Part shown: one piece after another, positions 1-8,570 of the stretch
Layout: each line of letters starts with the position of its first letter
Numbering within the stretch: position 1 is the stretch's first letter
Assembly: GCA_017962765.1 (NCBI GenBank)
Contig: JAGCUP010000194.1
Location: 1-58,150 of the forward strand
DNA from: Muribaculaceae bacterium
GTDB lineage: Bacteria; Bacteroidota; Bacteroidia; Bacteroidales; Muribaculaceae
Direction: 5' to 3'
Length of the DNA: 58,150 nucleotides
Program-made: the position numbers and the translations under genes
Notes under the pieces: generated by a model
What the model was told of the DNA's origin: nothing
The model's input: the letters and a program-made list of their open reading frames with translations, nothing else
Database searches by the model: none

Positions 1-379
1 GCTTCGAGAGGAGGCCCTTGGTAGCGAAAGGCTCACCCTTGTTGGTCTTGGGGTAGCACACGAGATAAGGGATGGCGTCGATACCCAGCTGTCCGGTGAG
101 CTGGGGGTTAGCGTCAACGTCGATGCAGTAGAAGTTCACTTTCCCCTTAAAATCTTTCGAGGCGAGTTCCTCTAGGATGGGGGCGAGTTTTTGGCACGTT
201 TCGCTGTCGGCCTTGTAGAAGTGAATGACGGCCGGTTTCTTGATTTTCTTGCCGCTCTCGAAGAGCTTGGTATATTCCTTGTGGTCGATTTCCTTCACGC
301 GCGGCTTGCCGGCGAGCACAGGCACGGTTCCCGCCACCAGTACAATGGCGAGCAACAGGGTCTTATAGAACATTTTCAT
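1..379 (-). CDS. Thioredoxin-fold exported protein (3' end outside window)
   Basis: The gene runs off the left edge, so only about 126 N-terminal residues are visible. It starts at ATG 379, with a hydrophobic signal peptide (residues 1-23, ending VLAG). A thioredoxin-like fold follows: a strand (AVIHFYKADSETC, residues 50-62), a helix, then VNFYCIDVDANPQL and the cis-Pro loop GIDAIPYLV. Where thioredoxins have CxxC, this protein has S59-E-T-C62, so only the second cysteine of the pair is present. A disulfide-exchange role is therefore doubtful; a monothiol or non-redox thioredoxin-like role is possible. It follows the DUF4301 gene by 29 bases on the same strand and is probably co-transcribed with it. 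Confidence 0.75.
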   Translation of the reverse strand, partial: MKMFYKTLLLAIVLVAGTVPVLAGKPRVKEIDHKEYTKLFESGKKIKKPAVIHFYKADSETCQKLAPILEELASKDFKGKVNFYCIDVDANPQLTGQLGIDAIPYLVCYPKTNKGEPFATKGLLSK

Positions 380-408
380 AATGTATTGGAATTATTAAAG
401 GTGAAACA

Positions 409-1929
409 TTACTGGTGCTGGCGGCGCAGCAGGTCATTAACAGTCTTGACGGGGTTAAAGGTCTCGATGGGCACCTCCACAAAGATGGTGTTCCAGTCGC
501 TCATCGAACCGTTCCACAGGCCAGGCAGCTCGAGGGCCTTGATTTCAACGCCGTCCTTTGATTTGAGCGAGATGAGGCCCGTGTCTACATCGACGAAGCG
601 CTTGAGGTCGAACTTTTTGCCCTTGTAGTCCTTGACGTAGCACACGAGGTCGACGGGGTTGAAGTGCGTACCCTCGTTCATCATCTTCACGGCCTCGGCA
701 TCGTCGGGGTTGATTTGCGCGGCCTCGAGTATCTGGGGTGAGTAGCTGCCGTCTTGATTATAAGCCAAGTATGGGCCGCCGCCAGGCTCGCCCTCATTGC
801 GTACCATGCCGCACACGCGCAGCGGCCTATCGAGCTTCGTGCGCAGGTAGGCGGCAAGGGCCTCATCGTCCATGTTGGCGGTGGCGGGGTTGCGTGTGCA
901 CAGTGTATCCTCGACAAACTGCAGCATCTTCTTGAGGTCGGCGGCAGTGGGCTTGTTGTCGAGCTTTGACAAGAAGCGCGCCACTTGCCGTTGCGTCTCG
1001 ACAAGCACACCGCCAATCACCTTTTTGTAGCGCGTGGTCACGTCGCGCAGACGCTGCGGCACCACGTTGTCGATGTTCTTGACGAAGAGCACATCGGCCT
1101 CGCGCTCATTAAGGTTCTCGAGCAGCGCGCCGTGGCCTGCAGGGCGGAACAGGAGGTTGCCCTCGGCGTCGCGGTAAGGCTCATTGTCCATGGTGGCTGC
1201 AATGGTGTCGGTCGACGCCTTCTGCTCGCTCATGGTGACGTGATATTTCACGCCCCACACCTTCTCAAGGTGCGGCAGCTTGCCACGCAGCAGACGGTCG
1301 AACTCCTTGCGGTGCTCGGGCGACACGGTGAAATGGATATTCACATTGCGCTTCGCATCGGCAGCATATTGCGCACCCTCCTCGAGGTGCTCCTCGAGCG
1401 GAGTGTGCACGTTGCCACCCGGCGCACGGTGGAACTTGAGCAACGCCTTAGGCAAAAAACCGTAGTTGAGACCGCCGGCATCGAGCATGGCGCGCGCCAC
1501 GTCGGCATGACGCCCGTCGGCCAGCAGGTCCTTGATATCGGTGCCATAGAGGCGCGTGCAAGCCTGGCACAGCGGCAGATAGAAGGCGAACTTGTCGAGG
1601 TTGTCGAAGAACTCTTTCTCGAAGTCGGTCTCAGGTTGCGTGCGACCCGAGTTGACGAATGCGAAAATGTTCTTGAACATGCGGCTCGCGGCGCCCGAGG
1701 CGGGCACGAATTTCTCGATTGTGCCACCGCCCTGCTGGAAGGCGCGCCACGCCTTGATGTAGCGCGTCACCTCTTTTTCGTCGAGACGCATCACGCCATC
1801 ATCTGCGGTGGCGGCTTTCTCAAGTTTGAGCCAGGGGAAACCGGTGGCAAAACGCTTCAGTTGGCCATCGATGGTTTCCTCTTTAATTCCTTTTTTCTCA
1901 ATCAGTTGTAAATCTTTTTCGTTAAGCAT
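409..1929 (-). CDS. DUF4301 family protein
   Basis: This 506-residue soluble protein has no signal peptide or membrane segment. The motif KFVPASGAASRMFK (about residues 73-86) is what I recognise of the DUF4301 family, which is nearly restricted to Bacteroidota. The family's Gly/Ser-Ala-Ala-Ser-Arg motif resembles the phosphate-binding loop of nucleotidyltransferase-like folds, but no reaction is established. The length is about full for the family. ATG 1929 is the only good start. The gene probably forms a unit with the thioredoxin-fold gene downstream. I do not assign a reaction. Confidence 0.8.
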   Translation of the reverse strand: MLNEKDLQLIEKKGIKEETIDGQLKRFATGFPWLKLEKAATADDGVMRLDEKEVTRYIKAWRAFQQGGGTIEKFVPASGAASRMFKNIFAFVNSGRTQPETDFEKEFFDNLDKFAFYLPLCQACTRLYGTDIKDLLADGRHADVARAMLDAGGLNYGFLPKALLKFHRAPGGNVHTPLEEHLEEGAQYAADAKRNVNIHFTVSPEHRKEFDRLLRGKLPHLEKVWGVKYHVTMSEQKASTDTIAATMDNEPYRDAEGNLLFRPAGHGALLENLNEREADVLFVKNIDNVVPQRLRDVTTRYKKVIGGVLVETQRQVARFLSKLDNKPTAADLKKMLQFVEDTLCTRNPATANMDDEALAAYLRTKLDRPLRVCGMVRNEGEPGGGPYLAYNQDGSYSPQILEAAQINPDDAEAVKMMNEGTHFNPVDLVCYVKDYKGKKFDLKRFVDVDTGLISLKSKDGVEIKALELPGLWNGSMSDWNTIFVEVPIETFNPVKTVNDLLRRQHQ

Positions 1930-2282
1930 AATCTGTATTTTGTTTTATGGTTTATCGGTTTGAGAAAATTTCAAACGGCTAAATTAATAAAAATCCCGTT
2001 CACACGCAACACCCCAGGCATTTTTTGCATTTTTAAAAGCAAAATTTAGGAATTTTCAACTAGAATTCGTCGCCCTGCGTCGTCCCCTTCGCCGTTGTTG
2101 CGCGTTCAATATATGAAAGGTAAATAAGAACGAAATAACACGAAACAATGGTGAAAATTCATATTTTTCACGTTTTTCATTGCGTTTTGAAGTTTTTTCA
2201 CTATCTTTGACGATTGTTTTAACCGCAAACTTAAAATTAAACCAAATAACTATTTTTTCCCATCATTCAACTTAAAACAATT
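1930..2282. other. Divergent intergenic region
   Basis: This 353-base AT-rich gap lies between the divergent DUF4301 gene and the FHA/protease operon. The part near 2283 holds the promoter listed separately. I see no open frame, hairpin or RNA gene in the rest. Confidence 0.6.
2180..2209 (+). promoter_or_regulatory. Bacteroidota-type promoter of the FHA/PP2C/kinase operon
   Basis: TTG at 2180-2182 lies 19 bases upstream of TATCTTTG at 2202-2209, matching the Bacteroidota -33/-7 consensus (TTTG or TTG, then TAnnTTTG). Transcription would start about 65 bases before the ATG at 2283. Confidence 0.6.
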
Positions 2283-3920
2283 ATGAGAACCATCAAGATT
2301 GGACGCTCGGCCAGTAACGACCTCGTGCTGAGCAACCCAAAAGTCTCGGGCAACCACGCCACGCTGGTCGTCCAGGACAATGAGATGAGCGCTACGCTCA
2401 AGGACTTGAATTCGACTAACGGCACCTACGTCAACGGACGGCGCATCACCGGCGAAACCGTGGTGAGGCCCACCGATGTGCTCCGCTTTGGCAATGAGGA
2501 GACCAGCCTGCAGCGCATCCTGGCTCAAGTGACGGCTCCCGTCGCCGTGGTTGGAGGCGACAAGACCGTCATTCCGGCCAATGCCGGCGGTGGCCAACGC
2601 TACACCATCGGCCGCGCTGCCGACAACCAGATTGTGATGCCGCAGAGCGACGTGTCGGGCCACCATGCCGTGCTGTCACGCGACGGACAGGGCAACGTCA
2701 TCCTGCAAGACCTCAACTCGACTAACGGCACATTCGTCAACGGACAGCGCATCACCGGCCAGAAGATGCTCAACGCTGGCGACCGTGTCACTCTCACCAG
2801 CAACAATTATCCCTTTGATTGGCAAAGCTATGTGGGAGCACCCATCGCAGCGGCTGGCGGCGGCACCATGGTGAGCGGTATGCCTCCCGCAGGTGGCGGA
2901 GCAATGCCTCCCGCAGGCCCCGTGGCACCCGCACCCGTTCCCGCTCCCGCACCCAAAAAGAACAATACCGCGCTGTGGGTCATCCTGGGCCTTCTGGCTC
3001 TTGCTGCCATCGGCGCCGGCCTGTTCTTCGGCCTGAAGGGCTGCAACGGCACAACCGAAAGCAGCGAATCGTCCTCGGTAGTCACAGACAGCACCATAAG
3101 TGATGAAGTAGATGGTCCCAGGGTAATGACTGCCACCGAGATTAACGACACGTATAAAGATGCCGTGTGTATGATTATCGGCCAATGGGGTGTGAACGTT
3201 TATGCAAACACCGAACAAGGCAAGGTGTTGCTCACCTCATTGCAAGGCGGACAATATTCGGGCACAGCATTCTGTATCTCGGAAGACGGCGTTAAATATG
3301 CCACCAACCTCCACTGTGTGCGAGCTTGGGTGTTCAGCCCCGACGAGATGAACAACCTCAAAGTGCAGGCCAACAGCTATGTGAGAAGCGTGAACCCGGG
3401 TTATGACGCCATCCTCGAAGGTGTGGCCAAGCTTTACATCCTCCCCAACGGCAAACCCCTCTCACTGGACAACGCTACCGAAGTGCAAGAATTCAAGGTG
3501 CCTAATTTGGATGGTGTCGAGAATCCCGTGCTCAACAAAGACGTGGCTGTGGTGCAAACCATCACCCGCGAACGTCCTTCGGGTATTAACGGCTGGATTG
3601 ATCCCATGGCAGTGACCGATGCCGCTCCCTTCTACACTCCTGGCAAAGACATCCACTCGATTGGTTATCCCGCAGGTGTGACCCTGGCCCAGAACAGCAA
3701 CCAGGAAATGGTCAACCAACTGCACTCGGGTAAGACTACGCAGGACAAGGGTGAGTTCCAGTTTGGCGTTGACTTTGCTTCGACAGGTGGCGCCAGCGGC
3801 TCGCCTGTGCTCAACGAATATGGTCAGCTTATTGGCGTGTTCAACAGTGGCTACGGTGGCGTGGGTAACCTCAACTATGCCGTCAAGCTCAAACACCTGC
3901 AAGACTTGTTAAGAGAATAA
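2283..3920 (+). CDS. Double FHA-domain transmembrane trypsin-like serine protease
   Basis: This 545-residue protein has two FHA (phosphothreonine-binding) domains at about residues 1-75 and 105-178. Both carry the GR..(D)N.(I/L)V, SG.HA and LNSTNGT(Y/F)VNG motifs. A Pro/Gly/Ala-rich linker leads to one membrane segment (about 229-250, LWVILGLLALAAIGAGLFF). The C-terminal half is a trypsin/HtrA-like domain with an apparently complete triad: H344 (TNLHCV), D420 (NKDVAVV) and S505 (GGASGSPVL). There is no cleavable signal peptide. The expected topology is FHA domains in the cytoplasm and protease in the periplasm. No PDZ domain is visible, unlike DegP/DegS. First gene of an operon with a zinc-ribbon FHA protein, PP2C phosphatase and kinase. 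A role in coupling cytoplasmic phosphorylation to periplasmic proteolysis is an inference. Confidence 0.88.
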   Translation: MRTIKIGRSASNDLVLSNPKVSGNHATLVVQDNEMSATLKDLNSTNGTYVNGRRITGETVVRPTDVLRFGNEETSLQRILAQVTAPVAVVGGDKTVIPANAGGGQRYTIGRAADNQIVMPQSDVSGHHAVLSRDGQGNVILQDLNSTNGTFVNGQRITGQKMLNAGDRVTLTSNNYPFDWQSYVGAPIAAAGGGTMVSGMPPAGGGAMPPAGPVAPAPVPAPAPKKNNTALWVILGLLALAAIGAGLFFGLKGCNGTTESSESSSVVTDSTISDEVDGPRVMTATEINDTYKDAVCMIIGQWGVNVYANTEQGKVLLTSLQGGQYSGTAFCISEDGVKYATNLHCVRAWVFSPDEMNNLKVQANSYVRSVNPGYDAILEGVAKLYILPNGKPLSLDNATEVQEFKVPNLDGVENPVLNKDVAVVQTITRERPSGINGWIDPMAVTDAAPFYTPGKDIHSIGYPAGVTLAQNSNQEMVNQLHSGKTTQDKGEFQFGVDFASTGGASGSPVLNEYGQLIGVFNSGYGGVGNLNYAVKLKHLQDLLRE

Positions 3921-3999
3921 TTTCAGACTTGCTATAATCACTCATTTCCCCTCTCCACTTTTTATTATTTCCAAAACCTTTTAACTCCAGATAAAAATT

Positions 4000-4656
4000 A
4001 TGGCAATACAACAATGTCCCAACGGACATCAATATGATTCGAGCATCTATGGCAACAACTGCCCGTTCTGCCCCAGCGAAGCCACTCACCTGAGCGTGGG
4101 TGGAGGCGCAGGCACTCCCCCACCCTTCAATCCGCAGCCGTCGTTCGACGCCGGTGGCGGCTCCACGCAAGTGATGGGCGGTGGCGGTTATGACGCTGCT
4201 CCCACCGTGCCCGTTGAAGGCTACGATGAGCCCACGCAACTCATGGACGAACCAGGCACCGAACCCATGCAGCAGACCTTCGACGAAGGCCGCACCAAGA
4301 TTCGCGCCATCGACGGCGACGAGAATGCGTCCAACGGCCGCAAGCTGGTGGGCATCCTGGTCACCTACGACCTGAACCCGTGCGGCCAGGTGTTCCCCAT
4401 CTATGAGGGCCGCAACATGGTGGGTCGCGACCAGTCGTGCGACATCGCCTTGACGAGCGACGACAAGGTGTCGAGCAAGCACCTCTTGATTGTGTGGCGC
4501 AACGGTGAAGGTATCATGTGGGGCGAAGACCAGATGTCGAGCAACGGCACTTTCGTCAACGACAAGTTCGCCAGCGAAAAGTTCCAGCTCAACAATGGCG
4601 ACGTGCTCCTCGTGGGCAAAACCAAATTCCTGTACCTCGCCATTCCCCAGTTCTAG
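4000..4656 (+). CDS. Zinc-ribbon and FHA domain protein
   Basis: This 218-residue soluble protein starts with a short zinc-ribbon-like module (C6-x3-H10 and C21-P-F-C24) and continues through a Gly/Pro-rich low-complexity linker. It ends in an FHA domain (about 128-215: GRNMVGRDQSCDIAL, VSSKHLLI, SSNGTFVND). FHA domains bind phosphothreonine, so this is likely an adaptor or substrate of the kinase encoded downstream. A Thr-containing pair of motifs in the linker (STQVMGG, PTQLMDE) could be phosphorylation targets of the same pathway, as in GarA-type proteins; that is inference. It lies 79 bases after the protease gene and is followed by a strong hairpin. Confidence 0.82.
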   Translation: MAIQQCPNGHQYDSSIYGNNCPFCPSEATHLSVGGGAGTPPPFNPQPSFDAGGGSTQVMGGGGYDAAPTVPVEGYDEPTQLMDEPGTEPMQQTFDEGRTKIRAIDGDENASNGRKLVGILVTYDLNPCGQVFPIYEGRNMVGRDQSCDIALTSDDKVSSKHLLIVWRNGEGIMWGEDQMSSNGTFVNDKFASEKFQLNNGDVLLVGKTKFLYLAIPQF

Positions 4657-4666
4657 AATCCTATTT

Positions 4667-4704
4667 CATTGGCACGAAGACTTTCTTTGTTCTTCGTGCC
4701 AATG
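4667..4704 (+). terminator. Perfect 14-bp hairpin after the zinc-ribbon FHA gene
   Basis: CATTGGCACGAAGA (4667-4680) is perfectly complementary to 4691-4704 across a 10-base loop and is followed by a short T-rich stretch (CTCTTTT). It probably terminates or attenuates transcription between the FHA gene and the phosphatase/kinase pair. Confidence 0.65.
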
Positions 4705-4755
4705 ACTCTTTTCCACAGGCATTCTGGCGTTTTTGTCATTTTTAGTCAATAATCA

Positions 4756-5009
4756 TAAGGTGGGTTCTATAAATTAACTTGAGATGTTTTTAATTTATTT
4801 TCGAGCAGATGCGCAGTTAAAGTCGAAGTGGCATAGCGGGCTATGTTGCAACTCCCGTGCAAGCGAGAGCAGAGTGGAATTCGTTCCAACTATGCCGAGC
4901 GTAGCCGGCAGAAGGCTGTGCCAACACTTTAACACAGCAGGTGCCGAAAAGAAACAAAAACAGCCAAGAACCCATCTTACTTAATTCTTAATTTACAGAA
5001 CCCACCTTA
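4756..5009. repeat. MITE-like element with terminal inverted repeats
   Basis: The 21-base sequences at 4756-4776 and 4989-5009 are inverted repeats of each other with a single mismatch (core AAGGTGGGTTCT). A second, imperfect copy of the right-end motif (AGAACCCATCTTAC) lies just inside the right end, near 4968-4981. The element is about 254 bases and contains no recognisable gene; a 66-codon open frame inside it looks incidental. The right repeat abuts the ATG of the phosphatase gene at 5010, so the element must supply or alter that gene's leader. It resembles short non-autonomous mobile repeats; I could not test for other copies. Confidence 0.6.
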
Positions 5010-6845
5010 ATGAGCAAATATAGTTACTGCAACGTGGCCCAGCGCACCGACGTGGGCTGCAAGAGGAAAGCCAACGAGGATTGGCTGGCCAATTTTGAGT
5101 GCGTAAACGGCCTCGTCGCCGTGGTGTGTGACGGAATGGGAGGGCACGTGGGCGGCGCGGTCGCCTCACACCTCGCCATCGATACCATACAGCAGTTCCT
5201 CACCGCGAACCGATTCGACGACCCACGACAGGCTATCATACAAGCCTGCGACAAGGCCAACCAGGCGCTGCTGCGGCACACCGAGCAGCACCCCGAGCTC
5301 ACAGGAATGGGCTCCACGTGCGTGATGCTCATCGTACGAGACGGCCGCGTGTGGATGGGCAGTGTGGGCGACAGCCGCATCTACCTCATCCGCCAGCGCG
5401 CCATCAAGCAGCTCACCAAAGACCAAAGCTACGTGCAGACACTTGTCGACAGCGGACAAATTACGCCAGAACAAGCCGAACACCACCCGCGCAAGAACGA
5501 AATCTACAATGCCCTCGGTCTGAAGACCATGAAGCCGGCTACCGTGCTTGCCGAGCCCATCATGCCGCTTGCCGGCGACTGCTTCATGCTGTGCAGCGAC
5601 GGCTTGAGCGGCATGGTGCCCGACGCCGAAATCCTCACCGTGGTGAGCCAGCAGGCCACCATGAGCCAGCAACAGCGCGTCGACACCCTGGTGCAAATGG
5701 CACGCAACGCTGGCGGCGTCGACAACATCACGTGCCAAATTGTCGAGTTCTCGGTCACCCCATCCCAGGCCGTAGAAACCGACCCTGACACACAGCCACC
5801 CATCACACAGCCCGGCCCCACGGCAAAAGCCTCTGCTGCCAATGCCGAAGTCCCTGCCACGCTTCCACCGGTCACCGGCAATGCCGGAACGAAGAAGGGC
5901 AAGAGGCGCGCGCTGGCATGGCTGGGCATGGCCGCCGCCCTGCTGCTCCTGTTCCTGGCGTTCATTGGCCTGATGAAGCTCATCAACAAGCATGCGCCAC
6001 ACAGCAAAGAGACGACGGCTCTCATCGGCCAGTTCGACAACTCGTTCGTGGCCATGGACACCTTATATTATAATTACACCGACAGCACGGCCGACAACGA
6101 CAGTGCCAACCTTGCCGTCACCCTCACCGAATACCCGGGGCGCGGCCTCTATATCGCTGTTAACACCGCCAAGCATACCAGCCACTACGAAGAGCTTCCA
6201 CTCAAGCTCGAAGACCTTGAGGTGCATCCATCCGATGCCATGCTGCAACTTGACGACCAAGAGGACGGAAACCGTACCATGCGCCTCTACTTCAAGAAAG
6301 AATTCAAGTGGGACGGCGACGAGCACGACCTGGCCCTCTCGTTCAAGGGCGAGAACAAGGCACTGTTCATCATCCGCGTGAAGAACGCCGACACCGAGCC
6401 ATCGGCCATCGGAGCATGGTTCCGCAGCGAAGAGGAGGACACCCTTGGCCGCCACGGCAACTCTCCCAATCTCAAGCAACCGCCCGTTTTCAACCCGAAC
6501 GACACCCTCTCATCGATACCTGACGATGTTAACGGCACCGCCAACGGGCCACTGCAATCACAAAACTTCGACGTCGAGGTGGCACGCAACGGCCAGACCG
6601 TCATTACCGTGAGCAACGCCCCTGGCAATTCCTCGGGCAACACAATTTACCTCGGCGACGAGCGATACCAGTTCAACGGCGTAGAGCCCGCCACCAGCGA
6701 ATGGTTCAAGGCCAGACACCGTCCCGGGACCGTCACCATTACCGTCACCAGGCCCGAGAAAATTCCGTTGGCCGACAACGTGATTAAAATCAAGACGAAA
6801 GAGGAAGGCGTCGTCATTTCGCTCAAGATTAAGATTAAATCGTAA
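5010..6845 (+). CDS. Membrane PP2C-family Ser/Thr protein phosphatase with extracytoplasmic domain
   Basis: This protein has 611 residues. Residues 1-250 form a PP2C/PPM phosphatase domain with the metal-binding motifs: N22-E23-D24 near the N-terminus, D41-G42 in VCDGMGGH, GDSRIYL, LCSDGL and the terminal VDNITCQIVEF. A Pro/Ala-rich linker precedes one membrane segment (about 302-325). A roughly 285-residue C-terminal region rich in beta-strand patterns follows; I do not recognise it, and it should lie outside the cytoplasm. The protein would remove phosphates added by the kinase 29 bases downstream, and its ectodomain could sense an envelope signal. Start ATG 5010 sits directly against the inverted repeat of the upstream element. 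Confidence 0.88.
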   Translation: MSKYSYCNVAQRTDVGCKRKANEDWLANFECVNGLVAVVCDGMGGHVGGAVASHLAIDTIQQFLTANRFDDPRQAIIQACDKANQALLRHTEQHPELTGMGSTCVMLIVRDGRVWMGSVGDSRIYLIRQRAIKQLTKDQSYVQTLVDSGQITPEQAEHHPRKNEIYNALGLKTMKPATVLAEPIMPLAGDCFMLCSDGLSGMVPDAEILTVVSQQATMSQQQRVDTLVQMARNAGGVDNITCQIVEFSVTPSQAVETDPDTQPPITQPGPTAKASAANAEVPATLPPVTGNAGTKKGKRRALAWLGMAAALLLLFLAFIGLMKLINKHAPHSKETTALIGQFDNSFVAMDTLYYNYTDSTADNDSANLAVTLTEYPGRGLYIAVNTAKHTSHYEELPLKLEDLEVHPSDAMLQLDDQEDGNRTMRLYFKKEFKWDGDEHDLALSFKGENKALFIIRVKNADTEPSAIGAWFRSEEEDTLGRHGNSPNLKQPPVFNPNDTLSSIPDDVNGTANGPLQSQNFDVEVARNGQTVITVSNAPGNSSGNTIYLGDERYQFNGVEPATSEWFKARHRPGTVTITVTRPEKIPLADNVIKIKTKEEGVVISLKIKIKS

Positions 6846-6874
6846 TCATTGCACGCTCAACTCAAGCGACAGTC

Positions 6875-8506
6875 ATGGCAAGCAACCAAAACTATAGCAT
6901 CATCGACATCCTGGGCAGCGGCGGCATGGGCTGTGTTTACCGGGCACGTGATGCTCACGGCCACATCGTAGCCCTAAAAATGATGAGCAACAAGGTGTCG
7001 TGTTTCCCCGAATATCGACAACTTTTCCACGACGAGGCCACCACGCTCATGGTGCTCAACCATCCCAATGTGGTCCACATTGTGGGAATGCCCTACAGCG
7101 ACGATGCAGGCAACCTATTTCTCCCCATGGAATATGTGGAGGGCATCACCCTTGATAAGTATGTGAGACAACACGGCGGGCGCCTCAACATCAAAGAAAC
7201 GGTGCGCATCCTCGACATGGTGCTCGAGGCCATGCAATATGTGCACCAACGCGACCGCATACACCGAGACATCAAGCCTTCGAACATCATGATTCGCCCC
7301 GACGGCACTGTGTGCATCATCGACTTCGGCGTAGCTAAGGACGCGCGCGTGGGCACCGACGGCGCCACCGTGGGACGCATCGTGGGCACCGACGGATACA
7401 TGAGTCCCGAGCAGGCCAATGGCCTTCACATCGACAGCCGCACCGACATCTACTCGCTGGGCTGCGTCCTTTACTACATGCTCACCGGCAAGCACGCCGT
7501 GGCACGTGGCAAGGACAACCACGAAACCATGCTCAACATCAACAGGGCCGAGATGCAGTTACCCTCTATGGCGGCCACTGGCATCTCGCCACTACTCGAC
7601 TATGTGTTCCTCAAGGCCGTGGATAAGGATATGATGCGTCGATACCAGACCGCCGAACAGTTTCGCGAGGCCATCGACACCATCACGGGACGTGTCAAGC
7701 CCATGGTCACCGTTGGCAAGGCTCCCGACAACGACATTCGCATCAGCCATGAGTTTGTCAGCCGGCACCACCTCATCATTAGGGGTATCACCGAGCCGGC
7801 CACTGCTGGACAACACCGCTATCGCATTGAGATTGAGGACAAGAGTTCGAACGGCACTGGCGTGGCCGGGCGGCTCTTGCACAACAACACCCTGCTATTT
7901 GACTATAACGGAGAGACCTCGTTACCCACTGTCATGCTTGCTGGTCGTGTCGATTGCGCGCTAAACTGGAACACCGCACTCTCCATCCTCAGGGCAAAAG
8001 GGTGGCTCAGCCAATCCACAGCAGCTCACGACAAGGACGAAATCACCATTCCCTCTGCGGTATCGGGCCCTACGGTGCCCGGCGAAGGACCTAACTCCTC
8101 GCCGGGAACAAGCAACGAAGACATACCTCTCACACCGAATACCGACCCACCTTATGCCCATGATGTGCCGCTCACGCCGCACACCGACCCGCCATACGCC
8201 CACAGCGTGCCACCACCCTATCATGGTGCTCCGGCGGTAGCAGCGCCGCAGCCCGCGCAACCGCAACCCACGCAACCGCAGCCCGCGCCATCACAACCTG
8301 CGCAGGATTCGGCCCACAGCGATGCCTCCCTGTCCTGGTGGTGGGGCATCATTATCGCATTGTGTCCCATCGCCGGATGGATACTGAGCGTGCTGTGGAG
8401 CGACACGCGCCCCGCCCAAGCCCGAAGCGCCGCCATCATCGCGTGGTGGGTTCTCGCCGTGTGGATTCTCCTCGTCGCCATCCTCACCCTTCTCCTCGCC
8501 CTGTAA
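6875..8506 (+). CDS. Ser/Thr protein kinase with FHA domain and C-terminal membrane segments
   Basis: This protein has 543 residues. The Hanks-type kinase domain (about 1-270) is complete: Gly loop GSGGMGCVY, K35 in VALKMM, catalytic D132 in HRDIKPSN and D150-F-G. An FHA domain follows (about 273-360: VTVGKAPDNDIRIS, SRHHLII, KSSNGTGV). Next comes a Pro-rich stretch with two TDPPYAH repeats and a QPAQPQPTQ-like tract, then two hydrophobic segments at the C-terminus (about 485-507 and 520-541). Kinase and FHA should both be cytoplasmic. Together with the preceding phosphatase (29-base gap) it makes a kinase/phosphatase pair acting on the FHA proteins upstream. Confidence 0.9.
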   Translation: MASNQNYSIIDILGSGGMGCVYRARDAHGHIVALKMMSNKVSCFPEYRQLFHDEATTLMVLNHPNVVHIVGMPYSDDAGNLFLPMEYVEGITLDKYVRQHGGRLNIKETVRILDMVLEAMQYVHQRDRIHRDIKPSNIMIRPDGTVCIIDFGVAKDARVGTDGATVGRIVGTDGYMSPEQANGLHIDSRTDIYSLGCVLYYMLTGKHAVARGKDNHETMLNINRAEMQLPSMAATGISPLLDYVFLKAVDKDMMRRYQTAEQFREAIDTITGRVKPMVTVGKAPDNDIRISHEFVSRHHLIIRGITEPATAGQHRYRIEIEDKSSNGTGVAGRLLHNNTLLFDYNGETSLPTVMLAGRVDCALNWNTALSILRAKGWLSQSTAAHDKDEITIPSAVSGPTVPGEGPNSSPGTSNEDIPLTPNTDPPYAHDVPLTPHTDPPYAHSVPPPYHGAPAVAAPQPAQPQPTQPQPAPSQPAQDSAHSDASLSWWWGIIIALCPIAGWILSVLWSDTRPAQARSAAIIAWWVLAVWILLVAILTLLLAL

Positions 8507-8536
8507 AGTTCCTTCAATGACGTATGAACAAACCAA

Positions 8537-8570
8537 AAAGGAGCCTTTCACACGATGGTGAGGCTCCTTT
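8537..8570 (+). terminator. Terminator of the kinase operon
   Basis: AAAGGAGCCT (8537-8546) pairs with AGGCTCCTTT (8561-8570) over a 14-base loop. It lies 30 bases after the kinase stop codon and is followed by CTTCTTC. Confidence 0.7.

Noticed and set aside
985..1911. 308-codon plus-strand frame opposite the DUF4301 gene
   Set aside because: Antisense shadow of a well-supported family gene.
4784..4984. 66-codon frame inside the inverted-repeat element
   Set aside because: No domain or start signal; it fills the element interior and is better explained as non-coding sequence of a mobile repeat.
2283..8506. Type VI secretion regulatory cluster (kinase/PP2C/FHA)
   Set aside because: No TssB/C, VgrG, Hcp, ClpV or membrane-complex genes are nearby; only the regulatory domains are shared.
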